A stretch of DNA of 64,000 bases from Massilia rhizosphaerae (GTDB taxonomy: Bacteria > Pseudomonadota > Gammaproteobacteria > Burkholderiales > Burkholderiaceae_D): positions 62,001 through 126,000 of the forward strand of contig NZ_JADKYX010000001.1 of assembly GCF_016093545.1 (NCBI RefSeq), read 5' to 3'. The stretch's first letter is position 1. Every line of letters begins with the position of its first letter. The notes under the pieces are model-generated. The model was not told the DNA's origin, did not search any database, and saw nothing but the letters and a program-made list of their open reading frames with translations. A program made the position numbers and the translations under genes. Of this stretch, positions 44,305 through 53,143 are shown in pieces.

Positions 44305-45198
44305 TCAGGCGCTCGATGCCGCCGTGCTGTCGGTGAACTTCCCGTTGCGGAAGTCCTCGACGGCCTGGAACACCTCGGCCTCGGTATTCATCACGAACGG
44401 GCCGTATTGCGCGATCGGCTCGTTGAGCGGACGGCCCGCGATCAGCAGCAGGCGCGCAGCTTGCGTCGCCTTGATGCACACGCCGTCGGCGCCGCCGGCA
44501 TTGTCGAGGATGGCCATGCGGGCCTGCGGCACGGCCTTGCCTTCGACGACGACCTCGCCCCGGTACACGTACAGGAACGCGTTGTGCCCGGCGGGCAGCG
44601 GCTGCTCGAACGTGGCGCCCGCGGGCAGCGTGATGTCCAGGTACAGCGGCTGGGTCGCGTCGCGCCGCACGGCGCCGGCGACGCCGTGCGAACTGCCGGC
44701 GATCACCTGCACGGTCGCGCCGGAGTCCAGCGTGAAGCGGGGCACGTCCTCGGCCGGGATGTCGCGGTACCAGGGCGCGCTCATCTTGTCCTTCGCGGGC
44801 AGGTTGAGCCACAGCTGGAAGCCTTCCATCAAGCCTTCGTTCTGCTCCGGCATCTCGGAGTGGACCACGCCGCGGCCGGCCGTCATCCACTGCACGCCGC
44901 CGTTCGTGATCGAGCCCTCGTGGCCGGCGCTGTCGCGGTGGCGCATGCGGCCTTCGAGCATGTAGGTGACGGTCTCGAAGCCGCGGTGCGGGTGTTCGGG
45001 GAAGCCGGCGATGTAGTCGCCCGCCTCGTCGCTGCCGAACGCGTCGAGCATGAGGAACGGGTCGAGGCGGCGCTGCAGCGGCTGCGTGAGCACGCGGTTG
45101 ATCTTGACGCCCGCGCCGTCCATGACGAACTGGCCGCCGACCAGGCGTTCGACTCCGCGGCTCGTGGCCACGGTTTGCGTTTGCACTTGCTGGGTCAT
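44305..45198 (-). CDS. Pirin family protein
   Basis: A 297-aa bicupin. Iron ligands are expected in HPHRGFETVTYML, RMRHRDSAGHEGSI and HSEMPEQN. Pirins act as quercetin dioxygenases or redox-responsive regulators; the role here is unknown. It lies 26 bp downstream of the azoreductase on the same strand, probably one operon opposite a LysR regulator. Confidence 0.93.
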   Translation of the reverse strand: MTQQVQTQTVATSRGVERLVGGQFVMDGAGVKINRVLTQPLQRRLDPFLMLDAFGSDEAGDYIAGFPEHPHRGFETVTYMLEGRMRHRDSAGHEGSITNGGVQWMTAGRGVVHSEMPEQNEGLMEGFQLWLNLPAKDKMSAPWYRDIPAEDVPRFTLDSGATVQVIAGSSHGVAGAVRRDATQPLYLDITLPAGATFEQPLPAGHNAFLYVYRGEVVVEGKAVPQARMAILDNAGGADGVCIKATQAARLLLIAGRPLNEPIAQYGPFVMNTEAEVFQAVEDFRNGKFTDSTAASSA

Positions 45199-45224
45199 GA
45201 TGGTCTCCAGGCGTCCGGTTGGAT

Positions 45225-45818
45225 TCAGGCCAGCGCCGCGACCGCGGCGTCCGCTTCGGCCTGGCCTTTGGCGGCCGCTTCCGGACCCATCGACTGGGCC
45301 GCCGAGTAGATGAACGCGTGGTCCGTCAGGCCCAGGAAGTTCAGCAGCATGCGGATGTGCGGCACTTGCGGGTCGGCGTCCGCCGGGTAGATGCCGCCGC
45401 GCGCCGTGGCCACGTACACCTTCTTGTTCTTGAGCAGGCCTTCCGGACCGTTCTCCGTGTAGCGGAACGTCACGCCGGCGCGGGCGACGGCGTCGAACCA
45501 CGCTTTCAGCTGGATCGGCATGCCGAAGTTGTACATCGGCGCGCCGAGCACGATCACGTCGGCCGCCTGGGCTTCCGCGATCAGCGCGTCGTTCAGCGCG
45601 ACGCGGGCGGCCTGCTCGGGCGTGCGCTGCTCGGCGGGCGTGAACAGGGCGCCCAGCGTCGCTTCGTCCAGCACCGGATGCGGGTCCGCGCCCAGGTCGC
45701 GCACGGTGACGGTCGCGCCCGGATTGGCGGAGGCCACTTTGGCCACGATCGCATTGGCGACGCGGGTCGATTCGGATTGGGCGCCGCGCAAGCTCGAGTT
45801 GATCTGCAGGATGTTCAT
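45225..45818 (-). CDS. azoR: FMN-dependent NADH-azoreductase
   Basis: A 197-aa flavodoxin-fold reductase of quinones, azo and nitro compounds. [15 protein letters not shown] is the FMN phosphate loop, and [17 protein letters not shown] and TARGGIY are characteristic AzoR motifs. It is first in a unit with pirin and divergent from a LysR regulator, a common arrangement for quinone/electrophile-response genes. Confidence 0.94.
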   Translation of the reverse strand: MNILQINSSLRGAQSESTRVANAIVAKVASANPGATVTVRDLGADPHPVLDEATLGALFTPAEQRTPEQAARVALNDALIAEAQAADVIVLGAPMYNFGMPIQLKAWFDAVARAGVTFRYTENGPEGLLKNKKVYVATARGGIYPADADPQVPHIRMLLNFLGLTDHAFIYSAAQSMGPEAAAKGQAEADAAVAALA

Positions 45819-45861
45819 GGTGTCTTCCTCGGTTCGGGTTTCGATGTAGACACTTTAATGG

Positions 45862-45880
45862 TTCCAAATATCGTGCGGAA
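45862..45880. promoter_or_regulatory. LysR-type operator between azoR and lysR
   Basis: TTCC-N11-GGAA fits the T-N11-A consensus of LysR regulators and lies centrally in the 104-bp divergent region. It could control both genes. Confidence 0.55.
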
Positions 45881-45922
45881 GACAGTAGAATGGATAACAT
45901 TATTCAATGAGTGGAACAATCC

Positions 45923-46834
45923 ATGAACGTCGAACCGAACGACCTTCTGCTGTTCGCCCGTATCGTCGAAGCGGGCAGTTTCAGCATGGCGGCGCAGCGC
46001 CTGGATCTGCCCAAGTCGACCGTGTCGCGCCGCATCGCGCTGCTGGAGGCGAGCGTGGGCGAGCGCCTGCTGCAACGGACGACGCGCCGCCTGATGCTGA
46101 CCGAGTTCGGTGCGAGCCTGCTGGAACACGCGCGCAAGGTGGCGGAAGAAGTGGAGGCGGCCGGCGCGCTGGCCCAGCACCGCCAGGCGGTGCCCAGCGG
46201 CAAGCTGCGCATCTCGATGCCGCAGGATTTCGCCAACGTCGTCATGGCGGAGATGATTCCGCGGTTTATCGAGCGCTATCCGGCCGTGTCGCTGGAACTG
46301 GACCTGTCGCCGCGGCGCGTGGACCTGATCGCGGAGAACTTCGACATCGCGATCCGCATGGGCAACCTGCCGGACGATTCCACGCTGGCCGCGCGCCGCG
46401 TCGTGACCCAGCAGTTCGGCCTGTATGCGGCACCGATCTACCTCGCGCAGCGCGGCCTGCCGGAACAGCCGGACGACTTGTTGCGGCATGACTTGTTGTG
46501 CGTGCTGAGCCGTTCGGGCGGCGCCGTACCGTGGATTCTGCAGCGCGGCAAGGTGCGCTGGGAAAAGGAGCTGACGGCGCGCCTGACGGCCAATTCGCCC
46601 CAGCTGCTGGCGACGATCGCGTGCAGCGGGGCCGGCATCGCGGCGAGCACGGACTTCATCGTGGCGCGGCACGTGCAGCGGGGCGAACTGGTGCGCGTAC
46701 TGCCGGAATGGGAGATGCCGCTCGCGACCGGCTGGGCCGTGTTCCCCAGCCGGCGCCTGATGCCCGCGAAGACGCGGGCGTTCCTCGACATGATGGAGGA
46801 AATGTTCTGCAAGGACCGCGACAAGGCGCCGTGA
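45923..46834 (+). CDS. LysR family regulator
   Basis: A 303-aa transcription factor. The N-terminal winged HTH (LLLFARIVEAGSFSMAAQRL, then KSTVSRRIALLE) precedes a substrate-binding domain with SGKLRISMPQDF and FDIAIRMGNLPDDS. This matches the subgroup that regulates quinone reductase and azoreductase genes. It is divergent from azoR-pirin, its likely target. Start ATG 45923 was chosen over an earlier GTG. Confidence 0.92.
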   Translation: MNVEPNDLLLFARIVEAGSFSMAAQRLDLPKSTVSRRIALLEASVGERLLQRTTRRLMLTEFGASLLEHARKVAEEVEAAGALAQHRQAVPSGKLRISMPQDFANVVMAEMIPRFIERYPAVSLELDLSPRRVDLIAENFDIAIRMGNLPDDSTLAARRVVTQQFGLYAAPIYLAQRGLPEQPDDLLRHDLLCVLSRSGGAVPWILQRGKVRWEKELTARLTANSPQLLATIACSGAGIAASTDFIVARHVQRGELVRVLPEWEMPLATGWAVFPSRRLMPAKTRAFLDMMEEMFCKDRDKAP

Positions 46835-46836
46835 CG

Positions 46837-47424
46837 TCAGGCCGATGCGGGCGCCGTGCGCGCCGCGCGCCGCATGCCGGCCAGCATGACGATGCCGAAC
46901 ACGATTTCGATGGCACCCCCCGCAAATGCGGCGGTGGCCGGCGCCGCGTGCAGCCTGGCCAGTTCATAGCCGGCCAGTGCCAGCACGGCGCCGCACACCC
47001 AGAACAGCTTCGTGCCGAACAGCGTGGCGAAGGTCAGGTAGCGCCCGCCGATCACGAACAGCATCGCGGGGAAGAACAGTTCGATGCGCCACAGCGAGAT
47101 GCCGTAGGCGAGGACGAGCGCCAGGATCATCCAGATCGTCGTCGCAAGCGCGAGCATGCCGAGCGGATTGCCGGCCGCGTGCCGGCCGGAGCGCCCGAGC
47201 AGGCGGGTCAGCAGGGCGGACACCGGGTGGATCAGCGCGCCGCCCACGTACAAGGCCCACACGGCCATCTGCGGGGAACGCCACAAACAGACGATGCCCG
47301 CGATGGTCCACACACTGCCGGACACGAACAGGCCGGGCGCACCGCCCAGGTAGGCCGTGCGCATGTCCTGCTGGGCTGCGGCGACGGTGAGGGGGGCGGA
47401 AACGGACGTTTGCGTGTCTTGCAT
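46837..47424 (-). CDS. Integral membrane protein, unknown
   Basis: A 195-aa protein with about six hydrophobic segments (for example LFVSGSVWTIAGIVCLW, LALATTIWMILALVLAYG, LFWVCGAVLALAGYEL). The start at 47424 precedes MQDTQTSVSAPL and has GGAGG upstream. Family resemblance is to small bacterial proteins of unknown function that often neighbour regulators. An inverted repeat lies in its leader. Confidence 0.72.
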   Translation of the reverse strand: MQDTQTSVSAPLTVAAAQQDMRTAYLGGAPGLFVSGSVWTIAGIVCLWRSPQMAVWALYVGGALIHPVSALLTRLLGRSGRHAAGNPLGMLALATTIWMILALVLAYGISLWRIELFFPAMLFVIGGRYLTFATLFGTKLFWVCGAVLALAGYELARLHAAPATAAFAGGAIEIVFGIVMLAGMRRAARTAPASA

Positions 47425-47453
47425 GGTTGCCTCCGAGAACGGGAAGCGCCATG

Positions 47454-47474
47454 CTGACACGAAAATCTTGTCAG
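47454..47474. promoter_or_regulatory. Inverted repeat, candidate operator
   Basis: CTGACA-N9-TGTCAG, 30 bp before the membrane protein start codon. The dyad fits a TetR- or MarR-type site, but no cognate regulator is adjacent. Confidence 0.35.
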
Positions 47475-47499
47475 TACAATATGTTTTAGCGTCGAACGA

Positions 47500-48351
47500 T
47501 CAGGCCGGGCGCCTGCCCATCATCTCGCCGAGGCGCACCGGGCGTTCCGGCGCCCAGTCAGGATTGAAGCGGATCGTGCCCGGACGGAACAGCATGACGA
47601 TGGTCGAGCCGAGCAGAAAGCGGCCCATCTCCTCGCCTTTTTTCAGGACGATGTCGCGGTCCGCGTACGTCCACTCCGTTACCTTCTGCATGCGGGGCGG
47701 ATTCACGACGCCGTGCCACACGGTCGCCATGCTGCCCACGATGGTCGCACCCACGAGCACCAGCACGAACGGGCCGTGTTCCGGCGATTCGAACACGCAG
47801 ACGACGCGCTCGTTGCGCGCGAACAGGTTCGGCCGGCCGCGCGCCGTCGTCGGGCTGACCGAGAACAATGCGCCCGGCACGTAGATCATGCGGGTCAGCT
47901 TGCCGTCGCATGGCATGTGCAGGCGGTGGTAATCCTTGGGCGACAGGTACAGGTTGGCGAAGCAGCCGTGGCGGAATTGCGCTGCCAGCGCGGCGTCGCC
48001 GCCGACCAGCTCCGTCGTCGTGAAGCCATGGCCCTTCGCCTGAAGGATGCGATGGTCGTCGATGGCGCCGAACTGGCTGATGGTGCCGTCGACGGGGCTG
48101 ACGAAATCGGCATCGGCCAGTGGGCGGGCGTCCGACCGCAACGCTCTCGTGAAGAATTCGTTGAAGCTCTTGTAGCTCGCGATGTCCGGATTCTCGGCCT
48201 CGGCCATGTTCACGCCGTACTTCGCGACGAACCAGCGGATCATGCGCGTCGTGATCGTACCGCCGTTGGCCCCGGCCACGCGGCCGGCGAAGGTCGTGAG
48301 ACGCCGCTTCGGCAGCAGATACTGGGGCAGGACTTTCAGGCGATCGGACAC
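47500..48351 (-). CDS. psd: Phosphatidylserine decarboxylase
   Basis: A 283-aa proenzyme that makes phosphatidylethanolamine at the inner membrane. The self-cleavage motif LGST (in FLLGSTIVML) near the C-terminus generates the pyruvoyl group; FSPVDG-like VSPVDGTISQFG and HRLHMPCDG motifs are present. Translation appears to start at GTG 48351, with GAGG upstream; no in-frame ATG fits. Length fits the type I group. Confidence 0.93.
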   Translation of the reverse strand: MSDRLKVLPQYLLPKRRLTTFAGRVAGANGGTITTRMIRWFVAKYGVNMAEAENPDIASYKSFNEFFTRALRSDARPLADADFVSPVDGTISQFGAIDDHRILQAKGHGFTTTELVGGDAALAAQFRHGCFANLYLSPKDYHRLHMPCDGKLTRMIYVPGALFSVSPTTARGRPNLFARNERVVCVFESPEHGPFVLVLVGATIVGSMATVWHGVVNPPRMQKVTEWTYADRDIVLKKGEEMGRFLLGSTIVMLFRPGTIRFNPDWAPERPVRLGEMMGRRPA

Positions 48352-48551
48352 GGTGAACCTCGAAATGAAGACGCGCCATTATAGCGGCACGGGTGTTCAT
48401 GAAGGCAAAACCGCGGGGTCGCCGACGGTTATGCATGTCAAAAATATTTTCGCGGAAGAAATTTGCGGTCCGCAATCCGGCGAACAGACACGGCCGCTCC
48501 TTTTTTGCCATTCTGACATGCACATCGCAATAACGCCATTGTGTCGCAAGA

Positions 48552-48771
48552 AATTCGGGGTCAGGAAATTCGGGGTCAGAGCACAATTTGCATTCACTTC
48601 GGGGTCAGAGCACATTTCAGGAAAATAGGCTGACCGCAATTTCTATTGATCGGCTGTGGCACGACGGCGCCGGAAATCGTGCAATTCCCGTCGATGCCGT
48701 GCGCAGATGTTCGGGCAAGCAATAGCTCGAAAAAGTGCTCTGACCCCGAATAAGTGCTCTGACCCCGAATT
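48552..48771. repeat. REP-like repeat cluster, inverted
   Basis: Three rightward copies of TTCGGGGTCAG(AGCAC) at 48554-48564, 48569-48584 and 48598-48613 face two leftward copies (GTGCTCTGACCCCGAA) at 48735-48750 and 48754-48769. About 120 bp of non-coding sequence lies between. Repeats of this kind accompany RAYT-type transposases in proteobacteria, but none is present here. The rest of 48352-48551 is AT-richer than average and holds nothing I recognise. Confidence 0.75.
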
Positions 48772-49265
48772 TCAGGCGAGCCGCATCGCGACGGCGCCGC
48801 AGGCGATCAGCGCGACGGCCGCCAGGTGCGCGCGGCCGACGGGTTCGCGCAGCACCACCTGCCCAGCACGCCCCCGCAGATCAGGAGCATGGCGCACCAC
48901 TGGCCCGCGCTGAGCGCCTCGCCCGTCAGCGGGCCGTCGGCCAGGGCCACGAGCAGCGGCGCGCAGCCGCGCATCAGCGGGTAGGCGTGGCTGATCTGGC
49001 CGTCGCCGTAGGTCTCGATGAGGAGCAGGAAGTAGACCGTGTGGATGCCGCTGGACGCCGCGATGAATGGCCAGCTGGCGCGCGCCGGCGCCGCTGGGAA
49101 CGGCAGCGCCACGGCCGACACGAGGGCCGACCCGGCCACCACGAGCAACGCCGCGAGCCGGGGTCCGCCCCGGCGCTTGAGCAGCGCGTTCCAGCTCGCG
49201 TGCAGCAGCGCGGCGCCCAGCACCGCGAGCAGCACGGGCGCGGCGATCGCGGTGTCCGGGTTCAC
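48772..49265 (-). pseudogene. EamA/DMT transporter gene with internal deletion
   Basis: Starts at GTG 49265, overlapping the MFS stop. The first EamA domain reads normally (LLHASWNALLKRR ... HAYPLMRGCAPLLVAL ... LLICGGVLG). Near 48855 the frame breaks; one base over, it continues QVVLREPVGRAHLAAVALIA to a stop at 48772-48774. That piece is the end of the second EamA domain, which in intact 280-300 aa transporters lies some 130 residues later. So most of the second domain is deleted. If read unshifted the product ends at 48807 with 152 aa. Confidence 0.7.
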
Positions 49266-50521
49266 GCCTGTTCGGCGGCCGGTGCCGTCTCCGGGATGCC
49301 GTGGCTGCGGAAGTAGCGGTGCGCGACGAGCAGCGCCGCGGCCTGCATCGCGGCGCACACGAAGAACGGCCCGCCCACGCGCCAGTCCAGCGGCGGCAGG
49401 TGGCTCGCCGCGCCCAGCAGCGCCGTGCCGACGAGGGGCATGATGACGAGGCCGACGCTGCTGATCGATTGCAGGGAGCCCATCAACTCGCCCTGTTCGC
49501 GGCTCGAGGACGATTTCGACAGGATGCCCTGCAGCGCGGGCCCGGCCGCGAACGACAGCAGATTGCACAGGATGAACACGTACATCATCCAGCCGTGCGT
49601 GGCGATCGCGTACAGGAAGTAAGTGACGGCGCCGGACGCGAGGCCGATCAGCGACAGCCGCACCTCGCCGAAGCGCCGGATCAGCGGCGCGAGCAGCCCC
49701 GCCTGCACGACGATCGAGCACACGCCCACGCAGAACAGGGCGATGCCGTTGTCGCGCGGCGTCCAGTTGAAGCGGAACGTCGTGAACAGGACCCACGTCG
49801 ACTGCAGCATCATCTGCGCGAACGCGACGAGCGTGTAGACGACGATCAGCCCGCGGATGTCGGTGCGGCGCACGAGGCGCAGCAGCGCCCCGAACGGATT
49901 GATGCGCGCCCACCGGAACGGCGCGCGCCGTTCGCGCGGCAGCGATTCCGGCACGGCGACGAAGCCGTAGACGAAGTTCGTGGCGGACAGCGCGGCCGCC
50001 ACGTAGAACGGCAGGTGCAGCCCCATGTTGCCGAGCAGGCCGCCCAGAATCGGGCCGCAGATGAAGCCGAAGCCGAACGCGGCCCCGATCTTGCCGAAGC
50101 TCTTCGCGCGGTTCTCGGGCGCCGACACGTCCGATGCGTACGCCGACGCCACCGACATGCTGGCCGACGACGCCCCGCCGATCACGCGCCCGATGAACAG
50201 GCACGCGAGATTCGGCGCCCACGCCGTCGCGAGGAAGTTGATGCACATGCCGCCCATCGAATACAGCAGCACGGGGCGGCGGCCGACGCGGTCGGACAGC
50301 GCGCCGATCATCGGCATGAACAGGAATTGCATCAGGCCGAACGTCGCGCCCAGCACCCCGTACCACAGCGCCTGCTGCTGGCGGTTGGCGACGAATTCGC
50401 CGACGAGGCCCGGCAGCACGGGCACGATGAGGCCGATGCCGAGCATGTCGATGAACACGCAGATCAGGACGAAATTCAGGTTGCCGGACGGCTTTTTGGC
50501 AAGAGTCGCGCTGCTGGTCAT
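49262..50521 (-). CDS. MFS exporter, TetA-like
   Basis: A 419-aa major facilitator with twelve predicted helices, drug:H+ antiporter-1 (TetA/multidrug) type. The helix 1 region [18 protein letters not shown], motif [15 protein letters not shown] and motif C-like [13 protein letters not shown] are clear. Substrate unknown. Its stop overlaps the start of the broken EamA gene (GTGA), indicating a former operon. Confidence 0.92.
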   Translation of the reverse strand: MTSSATLAKKPSGNLNFVLICVFIDMLGIGLIVPVLPGLVGEFVANRQQQALWYGVLGATFGLMQFLFMPMIGALSDRVGRRPVLLYSMGGMCINFLATAWAPNLACLFIGRVIGGASSASMSVASAYASDVSAPENRAKSFGKIGAAFGFGFICGPILGGLLGNMGLHLPFYVAAALSATNFVYGFVAVPESLPRERRAPFRWARINPFGALLRLVRRTDIRGLIVVYTLVAFAQMMLQSTWVLFTTFRFNWTPRDNGIALFCVGVCSIVVQAGLLAPLIRRFGEVRLSLIGLASGAVTYFLYAIATHGWMMYVFILCNLLSFAAGPALQGILSKSSSSREQGELMGSLQSISSVGLVIMPLVGTALLGAASHLPPLDWRVGGPFFVCAAMQAAALLVAHRYFRSHGIPETAPAAEQA

Positions 50522-50591
50522 GGACTTCGCGGGAAAATAGGGAAATGCCTATGGTAGCATCGATTGCCGTGCCGACAACATGGCGGGCCCA

Positions 50592-51284
50592 TCATGTTTC
50601 GCCGGCCGGCGCGCCGCTCCATTCGGCCGCGAACGCGCGCCGGAAATCCGTCAACGTGGCCAGGCGGTCCTCGGCGAGCGCCCGTCCGGCCTCGGTCTGC
50701 ATCATGGCCGGCAGGCGCGCCAGCTTGGCCTCGATGTGGTCGAGGGAATACGCCCGGTCGTCGAGCGGCCGGTCGCGCGCGAGCGGATCGCTGCCGTGGG
50801 CGAGGGCGCTGCCCATGCGGCCGGCGATATAAAACATGCGCGCCAGGCCCACGGCGCCGAGACCGTCCAGGCGGTCGGCGTCCTGCACGATGCGCGCTTC
50901 CAGCGTCGTCGCGGGCACGCCGGCGGAAAAACTGTGCGCCTCGATCGCGTGCGCGACGGCCGCCAGCTTGTCGGCCGGAAAGCCGAGATCGGCCAGCCGC
51001 GCGCGCGCCAGTTCGGCCGACAGGCGCGACGCGCCGGCGCGGCGCGGGTCGTCCTTCGGCACGTTGACGAGGTCGTGCAGATAGCAGGCCGCCAGCACGA
51101 CGAGGGCATCGGCCTGCGGCGCGTGCGCCAGCAGCGCCTGGGCGTTGCGCCACACGCGTTCGAAGTGGTTCAGGTCGTGGGCGCCGTCGGGCCCCTGGGC
51201 GGCGACCGCGGCCGCGGCCAGCCGGGCCAGGCGCGCTCGCCAGGCGTCGAGATCAGGCGGGAGAGAGGACGGCATTGCTTGCAT
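50592..51284 (-). CDS. HD domain phosphohydrolase
   Basis: A 230-aa YedJ-like metal-dependent hydrolase. HD-fold ligands are in DLNHFERVW (His), ACYLHDLVN (His-Asp) and IVQDADRLDGLG (Asp). Likely substrate is a nucleotide, not defined. Start at ATG 51284 or 51275; both overlap the end of the RNase H-like gene, so the two are cotranscribed. Confidence 0.88.
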   Translation of the reverse strand: MQAMPSSLPPDLDAWRARLARLAAAAVAAQGPDGAHDLNHFERVWRNAQALLAHAPQADALVVLAACYLHDLVNVPKDDPRRAGASRLSAELARARLADLGFPADKLAAVAHAIEAHSFSAGVPATTLEARIVQDADRLDGLGAVGLARMFYIAGRMGSALAHGSDPLARDRPLDDRAYSLDHIEAKLARLPAMMQTEAGRALAEDRLATLTDFRRAFAAEWSGAPAGET

Positions 51285-51954
51285 CGGTGTCTTCGGGAGG
51301 GCAGGTGTCGAGGGCGCGCTGCGACAGCGCGTCGGCGCAGGTGTTCTTGTGGCGCGGCACCCAGCGCAGGCGCACGCCCGACAGCATGGCCAGCAGCGTG
51401 TGCGCGCGGGCGCGGCAGGCGGCCAGCGCCGGCGCGGCGTACAGGTCGGGGCCGTTGACGTCGTCGATCACGACCCGGCTGTCGCCGTAGATGGTGAGGT
51501 CGCACGCGCCGTGGGCGACGGCCGTTTCCAGCAGGGCGATCAGCGCACGGTATTCCGCTTCGCCGCTGTTGCCGTGGCCGGCCGGCCGCGCGAGTTCGAT
51601 CCGGACGCCGTCGGGCCCGTCGAGCCGGACGCCGATGCCGCAGCGGCCCGGGTTCGGCCTGGCCGAGCCGTCGAACCAGCCGCGCCACGCACTGGGCGGG
51701 CCGTCGTGACGGGCGGCGCGGCGCGCCTCGGCGGCGGCCTTGTCGAAAGCGCGGGCGGCGTCGCGGGCGGCCTGCGCCGCCAGCATGCCGGTGCGCGCCG
51801 CGACGAGGGCGGGCAGGCCCTGGCTGCCGGCCGCCAGTGCCAGCGTGCGGCGCAGCGCCTCGTCGGCGGACAGGCCGTGGGCGAGCGCCAGCCGGCGGCT
51901 GGCCGCGCGCTCGGCCTTGTAGGCGATCCGTTCCAGGTCGGGGAAATCATTCAT
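51253..51954 (-). CDS. RNase HI-like protein with N-terminal extension
   Basis: A 233-aa protein. Residues 1-85 are helical and Ala/Arg-rich; 90-215 are an RNase H fold with all four carboxylates: FDGSARPNPG, AEYRALIALLE, IYGDSRVVID and CADALSQ. It should cleave RNA in RNA-DNA hybrids, though stand-alone proteins of this reverse-transcriptase-like group may have other substrates. Start ATG 51954. Confidence 0.88.
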   Translation of the reverse strand: MNDFPDLERIAYKAERAASRRLALAHGLSADEALRRTLALAAGSQGLPALVAARTGMLAAQAARDAARAFDKAAAEARRAARHDGPPSAWRGWFDGSARPNPGRCGIGVRLDGPDGVRIELARPAGHGNSGEAEYRALIALLETAVAHGACDLTIYGDSRVVIDDVNGPDLYAAPALAACRARAHTLLAMLSGVRLRWVPRHKNTCADALSQRALDTCPPEDTDASNAVLSPA

Positions 51955-52010
51955 TCCAAGAGGATACCCGGTTTTGGCGCCGGGACGCGGTGCAGCGCAT
52001 CGCCGATGCG

Positions 52011-52562
52011 TCAACGGCGGTACGGATTGTCCGGCCGGCGGTCCCAGCGGTTCGGGACGCCGTCGCCGTCCCGGTCGCGGTCGTAGCGGTTCGGCACGCC
52101 GTCGCGGTCCTCGTCCCAGCGCCGGCCGTGGCGTTCGTAGCGGTCGGGGAGGCCGTCGCGGTCGCGGTCGTGGTAGTAGGGGTGGTCGCCGTACCAGCCG
52201 CGTTGCTCGTGGCGCTCGAAGCGGTCGGGCACGCCGTCGCGATCGCGGTCGCGGCCGTACGGGGTCCACGCGGCGGGTTGCAGATACCAGCCGCCATTGC
52301 CTTGATACCAGGCCGGCGCGCGGTAGGCGTAGCCCGGGCGTTCGACGACCCAGTAGCCGGGCGCCCAGACGTGGCGGTAGCCGTTCCACGCCCAGTGGCC
52401 GGGCGCCCACACATAGCCGTGGCGCGGCGCGGGGACGCGTTCGTACAGCGGTGCCGGCGGCGCGGTGCCGATATACAGGCTGACGTTGTCGTGGGCCATC
52501 GAAGGCAGCGGTGCGGCGGCGGCGCCGATGGCGATGAGGGCGGCGAATGCGAGGCGTTTCAT
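52011..52562 (-). CDS. Secreted YXWXPGXW and thrombospondin type 3 repeat protein
   Basis: A 183-aa exported protein with signal peptide (cleavage after SMA). Residues 45-105 contain repeats of the WxPGxW type (YVWAPGHWAW, HVWAPGYWVV). Residues 105-180 contain at least four calcium-binding DxDxDGxPDR repeats. It is probably a cell-surface or matrix protein stabilised by calcium. AGGAG precedes ATG 52562. Function unknown. Confidence 0.82.
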   Translation of the reverse strand: MKRLAFAALIAIGAAAAPLPSMAHDNVSLYIGTAPPAPLYERVPAPRHGYVWAPGHWAWNGYRHVWAPGYWVVERPGYAYRAPAWYQGNGGWYLQPAAWTPYGRDRDRDGVPDRFERHEQRGWYGDHPYYHDRDRDGLPDRYERHGRRWDEDRDGVPNRYDRDRDGDGVPNRWDRRPDNPYRR

Positions 52563-52710
52563 GTCGGTCTCCTATCCGGACTGCGGATGAAACCAATATA
52601 GCGCGCTCTGCCTGGAGATTCCGTGTTTGACGCAGACGCTTACATCTGAAACAGATTACGTGGTGAAACAAGGGACGGCGGCGCGGGCGCGCGGCCGTCC
52701 GTGCCGGACG

Positions 52711-52929
52711 TCATGCGCGGCTCCGCACGCGTTCCAGCGCCAGCAGCTGCTGTTTCTCGACGGCGGTGAGGCGCTTGGCGGTGACGTGCACGACGGGGAT
52801 GCCGGCCGTCGTCGCGTAGGCCGGGGTGCTGGCCTGGGCGGGCTTGACGCTGTCGAGGGCGACGCTGCCGGCGGCGGCCAGGCCCAGTGCGACGACGAAG
52901 GCGGCTTCCATGTGTTTGATGACGTTCAT
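52711..52929 (-). CDS. Small exported protein
   Basis: A 72-aa protein (MNVIKHMEAAFVVALGLAAAG...) with one hydrophobic N-terminal stretch, probably an uncleaved anchor or signal peptide. A short basic C-terminal part contains LTAVEKQQLLALERV. GAGGAGAA precedes the ATG. Function unknown. Its leader contains a tandem octamer repeat. Confidence 0.6.
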   Translation of the reverse strand: MNVIKHMEAAFVVALGLAAAGSVALDSVKPAQASTPAYATTAGIPVVHVTAKRLTAVEKQQLLALERVRSRA

Positions 52930-52943
52930 GATGTTCTCCTCGG

Positions 52944-52973
52944 TTCGGTTGTTCGGTGGTTCGGTTGTTCGGT
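52944..52973. repeat. Tandem octamer repeat
   Basis: TTCGGTTG, TTCGGTGG, TTCGGTTG and a partial TTCGGT in tandem, just upstream of the small exported gene. Could vary in copy number and so change leader length. Confidence 0.75.
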
Positions 52974-53143
52974 AAAGCGTTTGTCGATGTGTGTACTGTA
53001 GCCACGGGCCGTCCCGGTCTCCAGCGGCGTGCGACGGACCGCACGAAACGGGGGATGAAGCGCATCAAAGGCCGACCGGCGCGGCGCGCTTTCATCCGCC
53101 CCCCGCTAGGCGCGTGCGAACCCCACAACGAGAGAGGACCCCG

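Noticed and set aside
48552..48771. CRISPR array
   Set aside because: Repeats are few, unevenly spaced, in both orientations, and there are no cas genes.
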